Assembly: GCA_963576735.1 (NCBI GenBank)
Contig: OY755179.1
Location: 1,116,001 to 1,180,000, forward strand
Length of the DNA: 64,000 bases
Reading direction: 5' to 3'
DNA from: Bedellia somnulentella
Taxonomy: Eukaryota > Arthropoda > Insecta > Lepidoptera > Bedelliidae
The notes beneath the pieces were generated by a model. That model worked only from the letters and a program-made list of their open reading frames with translations, was not told where the DNA came from and ran no database searches. Both the position numbers and the translations under genes were made by a program. Below are positions 12,701 through 26,800 of this stretch, in pieces (the stretch's first letter is position 1; each line of letters begins with the position of its first letter).

Positions 12701-15700
12701 ATAAGATTTAAAAAAAATATTTGTAGATAAGGGTTCAAAAATATACATTTTGTTGTTACAAACCCATTTCTCCCCATGGCTGCAGAGTGACTAAGTTCTT
12801 TGGCACTTTTTAGGTTCTTAGAAACCTTATCAACAACTACACTTTATTTTACAATCTCCTCCCCAACCTACTTCCAGAAGTAGCTGAGGAATTTTTAATT
12901 CTGAAACTATATCTACTTTTTATTGGTGGATATAGGTAGATATTAATAAAATGAAGGATTTTGTTGTCGTTGTACCGCTCATTTAGTCCTGGTACACCAT
13001 ACCGACTTAAATTCACCACACCTGCCAATCTCGCCCTTTCGCAAACGGAACGTGATATTTCTCGTGTATACGGCCGGCGTAATAAAAAAATATCTGAAAA
13101 TCACTAATACATAAAAAAATTAAACACTGTATTTCATTATCACCTGGAAACTACTCGTATTTAGTAATGGCTAGATAACTGCAATAAGATACAGTACGCA
13201 AAAAAACTAAGCGATATTTAAGATTTGCTGGTGTAATAGTATTTCATTGAATCATCATTACGAATCATGACCGTTACTATACATTTGCATGAAAATAACT
13301 TTGATTCCTAACATAAGTCTTTACAGATAAAAAGTGTAGCTTTGTAGTGGCTTAGAATAGCACGCACAGGTGATACAGGCTTTGTGACGTTTTAAGTTAT
13401 TATGGAGATAATTTTTTTACCACATTTTCACCGCTCCACTTCTAAACGAGATTTCAAAAACTAGGTGTCCCCTCTAAGATTTATGGATATTGGTCGAAAT
13501 TTCTAAAAACCATTATACATAAAACTTACTCCTTTTAATGATTTTGTGAAACAGGCATAATTAACCCTTAACATAAACATCATTTTCAAACAAGTTTCTG
13601 TTAAATATTGAGACAAAAGTTAGAGCACCATTTTTCTATTGAATATGATTAATAAATTAAATAAGTTTAGAGTGTATAATTTAACGAGATTTTCTGGAAC
13701 ATACAAATTGTCTATGATTGTCCAATTCATTAAATACGCTCTTACTATTGACGGAATCAGTCACGTCAACACTACTCAATTGATAATAATGACATTTATT
13801 GCAATATCGTGTACAAAACCGCACATTATATCGAATTCATGAAGTGATTAAAAAAGTATAATCAGATTCTCGTGTCACAGTATTTGTAACAACATACAGC
13901 GTAACGGCTTAACTGATTGTTATGAAACATATACATATACTCACGGCTATAAATCCCTTAACGGGGTAGCCAGAGCTTTGGAATGAGAAATTCCTCAGCC
14001 ACTTTTGGAAGTTGATTGGGGAAAAGATGGTAATAATAAATGTTTTTGGTGACGGGTCTCCAACCACATCGCCCAAAAATCCCTTTAAAGCCCCAATACC
14101 GTTATTTATGAAACTTCGTGAATAAATACAGTAAGCCTGAAATAGGTCGTACAATGACTAGTGTATGAATAAGACTTTATTACCAAGCAATGGTGGTTTA
14201 GCCTACTTATCCGATGTATATGGCTTGATAGCATTTGTTTCATCTTTTTTTAAATTGATTGGGGAAAAGGTGAAAATGGAGGATTTGTGGAGGAAAAGGG
14301 AAAATCTTCCGCCAGGCGGTGGTATGCCTGGGGACCGCGGTCCAACTGTATTAAGTTGGAACTTGTAAATATAGTAAATGTTGTAGAAACTTCGATTGCG
14401 CGATGTACGATTTGTATGGCGAGTCTTGATGACGCTTGTGACGTATATTACTTGGTTTCGTGTTGCTGTGGAATGTGATTCTTCTTGCACTGTCAGCGTT
14501 TCTATGTAGTGCGCGTCATTGTGTGCTGATAGCGCGTCGCTACAGATTCTTGATTATTAGTCTCCAGCCAAAAATTACCATAATTTCCCAAAACACGAAA
14601 TAACATAGTACCATATTAATAAAAACATACACGTACATACATATACTCACGACCATAAATTCCAAAAAGGGGTAGCTAGAGCTTTAAAGCTAGAAACTCA
14701 ACAGCCATATTCGGAAGTTGATAGGGGACTGCTGTGTAGTGTCGGCTTAGAATAGCACTACCCCATTTCTTCCGGTGGGTGAACGTAAGAGGCGACTAAC
14801 GGTATTGGGGCTTTTTTTTGGGCGATGCGGTTGGAGACCCATCACCAACAACCTCAATCACACCATCTTTTCCCCACTCAACTTTCCAAAAGTGGCTGAG
14901 GAATTTCTAATTCCTTAGCCCTGGCTACCCCTTCTAGGGATTTATAGCCGTGCGTATATGTATGTACGTATGTATGATAGAGGACACGATGATAGAAATA
15001 ATAAATAGAATGAATAATAAATAAAATATGCTAAAACATATCACGTTAATCAGACAGCTAGATCAAAGATTAATGTCGCAGACGACTAGTTAATGTTCAG
15101 TGTAAATCACTTTCAGATGGATGAGATGTGCTATTTCGTAACCTACTTCGCAAGCCATTGGTCAGTTACTTATTACGGTTTGCGTCACAGTACCCAGTCT
15201 AATACATTCTCGATCAACAAGGTTATACCTTAATCACGTCTTCTGCATTTACATATAAAGTTGGGTTAGCATTAGCCAAGTACGTTTATTTAAAGTGGTT
15301 TTGACGTTTCACTGACAAAATATCTTCACATTTTGTATTTTAAAATTTGATACTATTTGGTTTGGACTAGGATAAATAAATTCAACTGGATCAACTTTTT
15401 GTACCATTACCTATAAACGTGTAAAAATGGCTAAAGAAAAAACTCCTTAATAAATAAATCCTAAAGTTTAAGTAACTATGCTATTTACCAGACAAGATTG
15501 AAACATTATACATACATACATTCATATACTCACGGCTGTTAATCCCTTAACGGGGTAGACTGAGCCTTGGAATGAGAAATTCCTCAGCCACTTTTGGATG
15601 TTAATTGGAGAAAAGATGGTAATAATAAATGTTTTTGGTGACGGGTCTCCAACCACATAGCCCAAAAATTACTTAAAAAGCCCCTATACCCTTAGTCGCC

Positions 15701-18700
15701 TCTTACGATCACCCACGGGTAGAAATGGGGTAGTGTTATTCTAAGCCGACACTACACGGCAACATTAGAATTACAACAATAAGTACACACAGTGCATGTT
15801 GCATGAAGACTGCAGGTATTTAGCGGAATTAAGCGAAGAAACTTATTAATACGAGTATTGCTATGGAATTCCGCAAAGTAACGCCTGATTCATAGTCCGG
15901 TCAATTTAGGCCTAAAATAAGGAGGAAGGTTACATAAATTCATAAGAAGCTGAAAATTGGCACAATTGTTCAAAACATGATTATAAACGAAACCTCAAAA
16001 GTCCCCATCGTTCCGAGGTGTGCTAAAAATTTTACACGAGGTCAAAGGTCAAAAAAATGAGTTTTTTGCGATTTTAAGCGAAACGGTGAGTTTTTTCTCA
16101 AAACACCCCAGTACTAAATTGTAGATCGAAAAATTCTCTACAAAAAAGATATCAATATTTTTTTTCCTAAAAGCCACCATTTTGAATATATAACGCGTTG
16201 AAAAGTTCGATCATTGGTAATCTTCATACTTTGCACATGTACGCCACGTATGAACATCGCTTATAATATAAGGTGTTATAACTTAAACCTCAGTAGCTGC
16301 TCACCAACATTTATTTCGGGTATATTACCAAGTTCAAGTGTGGCTTGGTAATCAGCTGGACCCTAAAGACTGGGGTTGGAAGTTGGTCGACAATACATTA
16401 GAGCCAGTTCTAACTTTACTTCTACCAGCACCTGAGAAACTTCTCAACTCAATATTTTGCAACTGTAAAAAAGGTTTTAATGCTAAATGTGGATGCAGAA
16501 AAGTTGGACTGTTTTGTTCCCTGGCATGCACAAACTGCCAAGGCCGATCGTGCTCTAATGTTGAGTCAGCTAATCTAGAAGACTCATATGATACCAATGA
16601 GGAATCGCTAGTGGGACAGTTGATCTGTGAAATAGACGAAAAAGAAGAAGAAGAAGAACAAGAAGAAGACGAAGGACAAGAAACAGTAATCCTGGAAAAT
16701 TACGAATCAGACGAGGAATATTAATCATTTCATTTTCAATTACACAGCCATTATTTTAACCAACCGATATGTACAATAATATTTTACAATAGTTTTAAAA
16801 CAAATAAAATCACTGCAGACCCGTGGAATAGGCCTACAGGAGATGTCACGTTAAAATAAAACGCGCTAAGTACACTACCTCATAGGTGGCGTGGAAACGT
16901 GTGCAAAGTATGAATATTACCAATGATCGAACTTTTCAACGCGTTATATCTTCAAAATGGTGGCTTTTAGGAAAAAAGATATTGATATCTTTTTTGTAGA
17001 GAATTTTCTGATCTACAATTTTGTACTTGGGTAATTTTGCGAAAAACTCACCGTTTCGCTTTAAATTGCAAAAAACTCATTTTTTTTACCTTTGAGCTCG
17101 TGTAACATTTTTAGCACACCTCGGAACGATGGGGACTTTTGAGGTTTCATTTATAATCATGTTTTGAACAATTGTGCCAATTTTCAGCTTCTTATGAATT
17201 TATGTAACCTTGAATGTATAAATTGACCGGACTATCAGTCCAATGATAATAATTACGTTGTAAATAAAATAGTAATAATAAAATGTAATGAATATAATTT
17301 TAGTCTCTTCAAATTTTGCCATTTGTAATTTCAGAATTTGCATAACACACCTTTTAAAATCAGAGATAACAAAAAAGTGTTTAAAGAAGTGACTTGTTCC
17401 TAAAATGTAATGAATATATTTATGGAAAATATCAAATTTCGATGAACGAATTAATAAAGTTTATAAACACAGTGTATGTAATCAAAAATAATAATATTAT
17501 AAAATTGCAGACGATATTAAAAAGGTTATTAGAGAAAATAATAAAAGTACACTGTCCTAACAAAACGCGCTTGCTCTATTCGCCATGTGGCAACGTCAAA
17601 TGATGTTCAAAAGTATTCTTACCTCTGACAACCCACAGTGAACGTTTGAGTCATATCATTAAAGATTGTAAATTGCTGTGTAGTGTCGGCTTAGAATAAC
17701 ACAACCCCATTTCTTCCGGTGGGTGTACGTAAGAGGCGACTAACGGTATTGGCTTTTCCCCACTCAACTTTCCAAAAGTGGCTGAGGAGCTTCTAATTCC
17801 TTAGCTCTGGCTACCCCTTCTAGGGATTTATAGCCGTGAGTATATGTATGTATGTATGTATTGTAAAAATATCAAGATCCGGTACACCCAGTGCATGGCA
17901 AAAGGAGCCATGCATGATGTTTGAGTATGTATGAATGCGTTTGGCCTTCACGGAGCAGCCTTCAGCATTCTCACACGACAATATGTCACTTATTCACTAC
18001 CGACAATTATATGGTGCGTTACTCTGCTAAATCTTACAATGATTGTTTTGATATAAAGTACTCTATTACAATAAGTTTGTATACTGCAAATCGTCGATCC
18101 CACATACATATGCTTGAAACATAACGTAACATATACTCACGGCTATAAATCCCTAGAAGGGGTAGCCAGAGCTGAGGAACTAGAAATTGCTATATTGAAG
18201 ATATATGCAGTTGGAGACCCATCACCGAAAACCTTTATTTTTACCATCTTTTCCCCACTCAACTTCCAAAAGTGGCTGAGGAATTTATAAATCCTTAGCT
18301 CTGGCTACCCCTTCTAGGGAAATATAGCCCTGAGAATAAGTAAGTAAGTATTACTACAAAGTCCAATATCCCTGGTCTTGATTTACGACTTCCACAGAAA
18401 AAGAAAAGTTAATGTTATATATACCTAGTCGACACTACACAGCTTAAACACTCTCTTACAACTATAATGGCATATTAATTATAATAAAACAGGCTTGTAT
18501 TTATACAAAACAAGTTATCGGAACACATCTGTAGTGTCCAATAACGAAAACGCTTAATCATTTTAAATTTATTGTCACTATCTTCGTTATTTATTATTTT
18601 TGACCGATGTTCATGAACATGAATACCATGGTATGTATGTCCAAACACTATGTTTAGTTTATTACGATTTGACTTTGACATATAAAGTCAGGAATACTTT

Positions 18701-21700
18701 ATCATCGCTGTAAGTGGTTGAATTATTGCAAGACTGATTTTAGTAACACTTTCTTTACTGATGGACTTTAGTTCACTATAAAAGTGATGGAGAAGTTCAG
18801 GACTGATGTCATTAGTTTTAGACATTTTTGTTCAAGTTTATACTTAGTTAATAAATAATATTTTGTAAAAGAAAACTAAAAATAAAAAAGAGAATTATGT
18901 ATTTTTTACAGTCAACGCAATCACAAGATTGCTAGGTCTATTTTCAATGAATATTATTTTAGCAGAATACCAGCCATAATCAACTGAACTATACTACAAG
19001 TATCAAGTAGTTGCAACTATCATACTCGTATAATGGCAAATTATTAACCCTAGTGAGGCCGAGAAATTGCGCAAATCGTCATTCAGCCGTGGTTATCCTT
19101 TCACTGCACTTTGTCACACACTTATTATAAGCGTTTTATTCAGCCCCAGTAGGACTTTAAGTCAGATTGCACGCAATTTCTATTTAACATTATGACCTCT
19201 CTACCGCTTTAATAACACTTTTACCACAATCTTGCGTAAAACAGACGTGTCCGTAAGAGAATTACTATAAACTGTGGTATTCTACAGACAGGTTTCTGCA
19301 TGCTTACTTCATTAAATTCTCATCCGCTGTAAAAGTTTTTCGGTATTTAGGTATTTAAGTGATTGTCCTTTATTTAATTTCCTTTTTAATACATTGTAAT
19401 AAACTCGGGGTCCGGAATGAGAAGAATAAAAGAGTATGTATTATATATAGTATATTACAATATATGTTGTATAGGAGAATAATGAAGTAAGAGAGATTTT
19501 TCAAGATCGTGCTAAGTGGATCGATAGTCTCTGTCTTCCCCAATAAAATAATGGGCGTGATTATAGACATAGCTGAGGTAAAGCAACGGAGCGTTTCCCT
19601 TATGGCCCGTGTGCATATAATATCTGTACCAAAGTTAGCAAAGTACAACGTAATTTATTTAACTTTAGATTATTTAATGATAACGATAGTAACCGAGAAC
19701 AGTGTAATCAATTTCATCATTAAAATTAGTTAGCAAAGCGTTCCCAATCATTGTTACGTCGAAATTACCATACGGCTAATAGCCATTCAAATTGATATTA
19801 CTTTCAGATTTAATGATTGAATCATTTCGATGCATAATAAAGGCTTTTAGAAAGCTTGGCATCTATTTGCCATTTTGAAATTTTACAGTTTATATCGAGT
19901 TGTTAATTATCGAATATGGTAAAGAGTATACTGAAAGTTAATTGGTTAGAGTATGAAGTATAAACTTAAAATTTAAAACATTACGTGATGACATTTAATA
20001 AATGTCTAAATAACAAGCCGATGCACAATATTTAATGGTAAGTAAAACTATTTGCTCTGTAGTGTCGGCTTAGAATAGCACTACCCAATTTATTCCGATG
20101 GGTGTATGGTATTGGGACTTTTAAGGGATTTTTGGGCGATGCGGTTGGAGACCCATCACCAAGAACTTTATTTCACCATCTATTCCCCATGCAATTCCAA
20201 AAGTGGCTGAGGAAATTCTAATTCCTTAGCTCCGACTACCCCTTTCTTGGGATTTATAGCCGTGAGTATATGTATGTATGTATGTATTAATAAATGTATC
20301 AATAACATGCCTATGCACAATATTTAATGGTAAGTAAAACTATTTCTTATGTTTAGGTAATAAAATCTAAAATTATGTTGTTGGTAATAGCTTTTGATAA
20401 TAGTTTTGCAAAATCTAGAAAAGAGTTTTGTATCGGTAATATGCTCTTAAATTGTCTTAGGAAGGACGCCTTTTCCGAAAATAACATTACTTTCCACATT
20501 GGCTCTATAAATTTATTTTATCTTGAAATTAACTTCAGTTTCATCCATCCTCCCTAAGTGCCCAAACATTCCTTTTTCTTTTTATTGATGAATAAAACTA
20601 AATAACTTTAGCTGTATAGTGTCGGCTTAGAATAGCACTACCCCATTTCTTCCGGTGGGTGTATGTAAGAGGCGACTAACGGTATTGGGGCTTTTAAGGG
20701 ATTTTTGGGCGATTCGGTTGCAGACCCATCACCAAGAACCTTTATTACACCATCTTTTCCCCACTAAACTTTCCAAAAGTGGCTTAGGAAATTTTAATTC
20801 CTTAGCTCTGGCTACCCCTTCAAGGGATTTATAGCCGTGAGTATATGTATGTATGTATGTAAAAGGAGTATGTATATATATATGTATGAGCCAATGTGGA
20901 AGGTAATGTTAGTAGAGGACGACCTCGGAGGACACATTTGGATCAAATAGAAAATGTACTCAAAAAGGCAGGTGTCCGTAGTACGAAGAATAAAAGAGCA
21001 TGTATGAAAAGACTGATGGATGTGAATGAAGCTAGAGAGGTTTGCCAGGATCGTACAAAGTGGCGATCAATAGTCTCTGCCTACCCCAATGGGAACTAAC
21101 GGCGTGAGAATATGTATGTATGTATGTATGTAAAACTAAATAATGTATACATACATATCGAGTAGATCCCATTAGGAACGGCGGAGACTATCGTTCAAAT
21201 CAGAACTGTGTATGATTTAAGCAAACCCATATAGCTTTATAAACATTTATGAAACTTTTTATACATATGCTATTTTAGCATTAGTGAATTGGATGCCTGT
21301 CTTCTAAAATTTATTTCCTATAAAACCTTAATGCATCCTCCGTAGTCGGCAATCTACTCTCATTTTTTGTAACACAACACTTCAAACCACCTATCACTTT
21401 ATAAGCATTACGTAACCAGCTACTTTCAATTTCTACGTCACAAAACCCAAAGGAGTTTTTTTATTTTTATTTAACAGGTTTTTTTTAATGCGTCGAACAT
21501 CCTAGTACTACATTCTCTTAACAACCTGCTGACCTTGACATATAGAGAGACCGTGAATATCGAATGTTTTATTTAACCGAGTTTAAAATATTCAACAATG
21601 TTAATATTTTAAATTTATTACCATGCAATGTTAAATAAACTAAGATGCTATACATTTATCAAGTGAGAATAAAATAATCAACGTTTTTGTATATATTTTA

Positions 21701-23797
21701 GCTCAAATTACTTGCCAAATCCCAAAAAAGGGTAACCAGACTAGGGTCAAAAACAGTTTTTTAAATTTAATGTAGATATCCAAAACGGTAAGGGAAAACA
21801 TCGTGAGGAAACCCACATGGCTGAGTTGTACTTAGTCATGTGACAGTGTATTCGTACAAACGGCGATAGGCCTGCCCCCTATCACGTGAGTACACTGTCT
21901 AAGCAAAAGGTGGGTACCTTCTCTGGACACTAGATGGCGCTGCCATGTGAGTTCAGAAGTATTGGTACCTCTGCCAACCTCTTCGGGGATAAACGACGTG
22001 AACGTTTATGTTTATGTTATGTTGATATCCAAAAATGTAATGTAACATAAACGTGAATTTTGACGTACTAACGAGTGCATACCTGCATGCGCGTACTAAC
22101 CCCGTTAGTTCCTGTAAGTTTAGACAGAGGACTATGCATCGCCAGCTCGTACAATCCTAGGGAACATGCGCTATAATTCTTTACTCTGTGCACATTCTCT
22201 CTTTGCTGATTATATTTTTTGTCCACCGTGGTTGGAGACCCATCACCAATGGTACTTTATTTCTACATCTTGCCCGCCATCAACTTCCAAATGTGGCTGA
22301 AGAGTTTCTAGCTCTAAAGTTCTAGCTACCCCTTTTTGGTATTTATGGCCGTTAGTATATGTATACATATACTCATAGCTATAAATCCCTAGCAGGCGTA
22401 GCCAGAGCTAAGGAACTAGAAGTTCCTCAGCCACTTTTAGATAGTCGAGAGGGGAAAAGATGCCAAAATAAAGGTTGTTGTTGATGGGCCCCAATACCGT
22501 TAGTCGCCTCTTACGTACACTCACCGGCAGAAATGGGGTAGTATTGTTCTAAGCCAGAACTACACATCTATATATATATTTGTATGTTTATGTATTCCAT
22601 ATTTCTTTTCCAGGACCCAACCCGCGTGGTGTGCCCCGTGATCGACGTCATCAGCATGGACAACTTCCAGTACATCAGCGCATCGGCGGACCTGAGAGGA
22701 GGCTTCGACTGGAATCTCGTTTTTAAGGTAGTATTGCTATACACACACATACATATACTCACGGGTATAAATCCCTAGAAGGGGTAGCCAGAAATAAGGA
22801 ATTATAAATCGACCGGAAAAGATCGTAAAATAAAGGTTGTTGGTGATGGGTCTCCAGCCGCATCGCCCAAAAATCCAATAAAAATCCCCAATACCCTTAG
22901 TCGCCTCTTACGTACAGCCATGGGAAGAAACGGGGTAGTAGAAATTTATTGGAAATTGTATTTATGGAGAAAAAGACAGAAAAGCTAGAGTTATGAAAAG
23001 TTATAAAAAGTACAATTTTATAACAAAACAATCTATATTTTGAATGTTTTTGTTCATGAAAATCTAATCAATAAAGGAAAGAAACCCGAAGGTCGCGGGT
23101 TCGATCCCCGCCGGTATCGATTTTTTTTTCCTTTATTTATCCTTTATTTACAAGTAAAACAATCTATATTGTTTTATTGAAGGGTATGTTTACGTTGTAT
23201 ATTATTGTGTACATACACACAACAAATATACATCGTTCATTTTATCGATTTTATATGCATTAAAATCATACCGTTTAATATCATAGCCCATGTCCTCATA
23301 CAGGGTTTTTAGCTTACCTTGATTAGGGTGTGTAGATCCCCCAATTAATTGTTAATATGTTATGATGAGTAATTTTACAAAAACTATCTTAATGAATCAA
23401 CTAAATATCATTTATAATATGTTTTTAATTAATTAAAAAAATCAGTGTAGGTTGGCCTCCACAAGGTGGACCGTCGACTGGGTGAGGGTCGCGACAATCC
23501 TTTAGATAAGATCGTTGTCAAGGTTTTAGTTCTTAGGGGGGCGGATGGTATGATTATGAATTAAATGATGATGATTATGAATTAAATAATCAATAAGACT
23601 GTGAATTTCTTTAAAACATTAACTTCTGACTAATTAAGGCAAATTGAACATCTATGGATAACAATAAGATATAAAGATTTTACTAAAAAAGCGGCATGTA
23701 TGAAAATTTTGATAAATTTTAATGAAAATGAGAGGTTTTCCCGGATTGCATGAAGTAGTGACTTGTACCATTGGGCTACCAATGTGAACCGATGGTG

Positions 23798-23863
<66 letters not shown>

Positions 23864-26800
23864 TTAAATTATTTTGCAATCATCTTAATGGCACCTACAT
23901 TTACTCAACAAAAAGCTAATTTTACTCCAGTCTAATACCACAACTTACATTCTCCCATTCCAGTGGGAATACCTCTCCCACAGCGAGCGCCGCGCCCGCC
24001 TCAGCGACCCCACGCAGGTCATCAAGACACCCATGATCGCGGGCGGACTATTCAGCATGGATAGAGCCTACTTCAACAAGCTGGGCAAGTACGATATGAA
24101 GATGGACGTGTGGGGCGGAGAGAATCTTGAGATCTCGTTCAGGTATGCTTTATTGAATTATTATTTTAATAATTTGTGCAACTTAAAATTGATTTATTCA
24201 ATCATCACGGCCGCTTCTCATGCAGGAGATTTCAGAGGACCTTTCTATAGTCATATGTGTGGTTAATTTATCAAGATTGTTTATAGTGACGGAAAACATA
24301 TTGAGGAAGTCTACATGGCTAAGTTGTACTTAGTTATGTGACTAAAGTGGTACAAAGCGGCGATAACGTTATCTTCTATCATGTGCATGCAATGTCCTAC
24401 CAAATCGAGGGTACTTTGTTCCGACATGACCAAAATGGTATGTAATTTCAGACGATAATCATAGCCATCTCTTTGCAAAAATACGCGTTGCGAATAAACG
24501 TTGAGTTGAGATATTTATGACAGTATACAGAAATTGCATTTGCAAATGAATCTGATATGATACACCCTAAATGTTAAGTTCAGACATTCTAAGACAGATC
24601 GCAATATCCCTTCGTTCCTCACAATAAATATATATTTCCCCACCAACAGAGTCTGGCAATGCGGCGGCACCCTAGAGATCGTCCCATGTTCCCGCGTCGG
24701 TCACGTGTTCCGCAAACGTCACCCGTACTCGTTCCCGGGCGGGTCTGGAGCGGTGTTTGCCAGGAACACGCGGCGGGCGGCTGAGGTCTGGATGGATAAT
24801 TATAAGGAGCTGTATTATAAGTCACAGCCACTGGCTAAGCAGGTCGATTTTGGAGAGTAAGTTTATACTTTGATTTTAATATAAGTATAACGTGTATAAA
24901 AAAATATGATGATAAGCGATATGCGATATATGCCGTGTAGTGTCGGCTTAAAATATCACTACCTCATTTCTTCCGGTGGGTGTACGTAAGGGGCAACTAA
25001 CGGTACTAGAACTTATAAAGGATTTTTGGGCCTTTATATTACCATCTTTTCCCCACAAACAAATGGCTACTATACCAATACTTTACCATGTAGCTAAGTA
25101 ATTTTTAATTCCTTAGCTCTGGCTACCCCTTCTAGGGATCTATAGCCCTGAGTATATGAATGTATGTATGTATATGATTACAAAGAACTTACGCCTAATT
25201 TTGATGCTCCCGCAATACTCTTGCGTGTACAATAACAATGTTATAAGAAGTCGCCTCCGAAAAGTGATTGGATATAACTAATAAATAAAAAATAAATAAA
25301 GTAAAGAAAAATTTCGACACAGGCGGGAAAGAAAAAAAGAAAATTTTCTTACCTTTATTTATTAGTAATAATCCCCACATGAGGTTTTCATGAACAAAAA
25401 GATTTAAATTGATTGGATATAAGTTAATGCATATAGAAATTTACATACAGACAAGACAAGAGTATTGTGGCGTGCGTTAGAAGCCTCATTCTCCCGCGTC
25501 GGTCACGTGTTCCGCAAACGTCACCCATACTCGTTCCCGGGCGGGTCTGGAGCGGTAAAATTGGGCTATTCTACATATCCCCCCTGAGCTATCCCCCCTG
25601 GGGGGGAAGAAAGGATTTTTTTTCCACATAGAGCTACCAGGGGGGATAAATGGAAATTTTTCTTCCACATATCCCTACAATATAATTTGTAGCAGAAATA
25701 AATGGTAATAAGTGAGATATGATTACAAAGAAGTTATGCCTAATTTTTGTGCTCCCGCAATTCTCTTGTGTGTAAAATAACAATATAACTAGAAGCAACT
25801 CACGGTTTGTAAAACCACTTCCTGCACAAAGAATTTCGGAATATTTAATTTAATTTAGTGTCTGAATACTTAATAAAAATTAATTTGTTTTTATATTTTT
25901 GCTTAGACGCTAAATTCTTTATTGGCGGTGGAATATTGTTCCAAAACTTAGTCACATGGCAGCGACATGGTACTATGGCTAGGCCCCCATGATAGAATCA
26001 TCTATTGCTTTAATATCGAGATCGTTTTTGTTTTCAGCATATCTGAACGGGTCGCCCTCCGCTCCAATCTGCAATGCAAGCCGTTCAAATGGTACCTAGA
26101 AAACGTGTACCCAGAACTAAAAGTACCCGTTTTGGAGGACTCGCGGGTACTTCGACAGGGGGCCCACTGCTTGGACACCATGGGACATCTTGTAGATGGA
26201 ACTATTGGTAAGACTTTTGGATATTACTGGTTTTAATAACTTCGATTCGATTATTTTGAAGTCATGCTTAGAAACTCACTTACCTATTTTTAATTACTTT
26301 TTATAATATTTACAGCCGTGCACTTACTATTCTCTATTAACTTTTATTCACAACATGGAATGGGTTTCAGTATAATACGCATCTCCTTTATTTTTTAATT
26401 TTTCCCCGTTTAGCAAAGGAAAAAAGCTATTCTATTGGTTATCTATATCTATATATATGGAACACCTCAGAAGGGCAAGCACGAGCGCTATTTTATCGAC
26501 ACGATAACGGTTAGAATGAGATGGCAGTATACCATACTAAGTAAGTGCGTAAGAGGTGGCTGCTTTATACCACGCGATAACTAGTTTAAACACGGCTGGT
26601 GCTTGCTCTGCTGGTTGGAACGCACCTTTACAATATGATCATTTAATCACATCTAAACGCTGTAATTATTCAATCATGGCGCATTTCACTCATACTCAAT
26701 TAATACTAAGTTATCAGTTAATTGATTTGTTTATATTCCTCCAAGCAAAATGTTAAGTTAAAGCAATCACTTGTATAAGTACTTGCTAACTTCAGAATGT

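Noticed and set aside
14165..14490. Overlapping ORFs on both strands (67, 95 and 63 codons)
   Set aside because: They fall in REP-K and recur at 56217-56441. No domain, and no consistent frame conservation.
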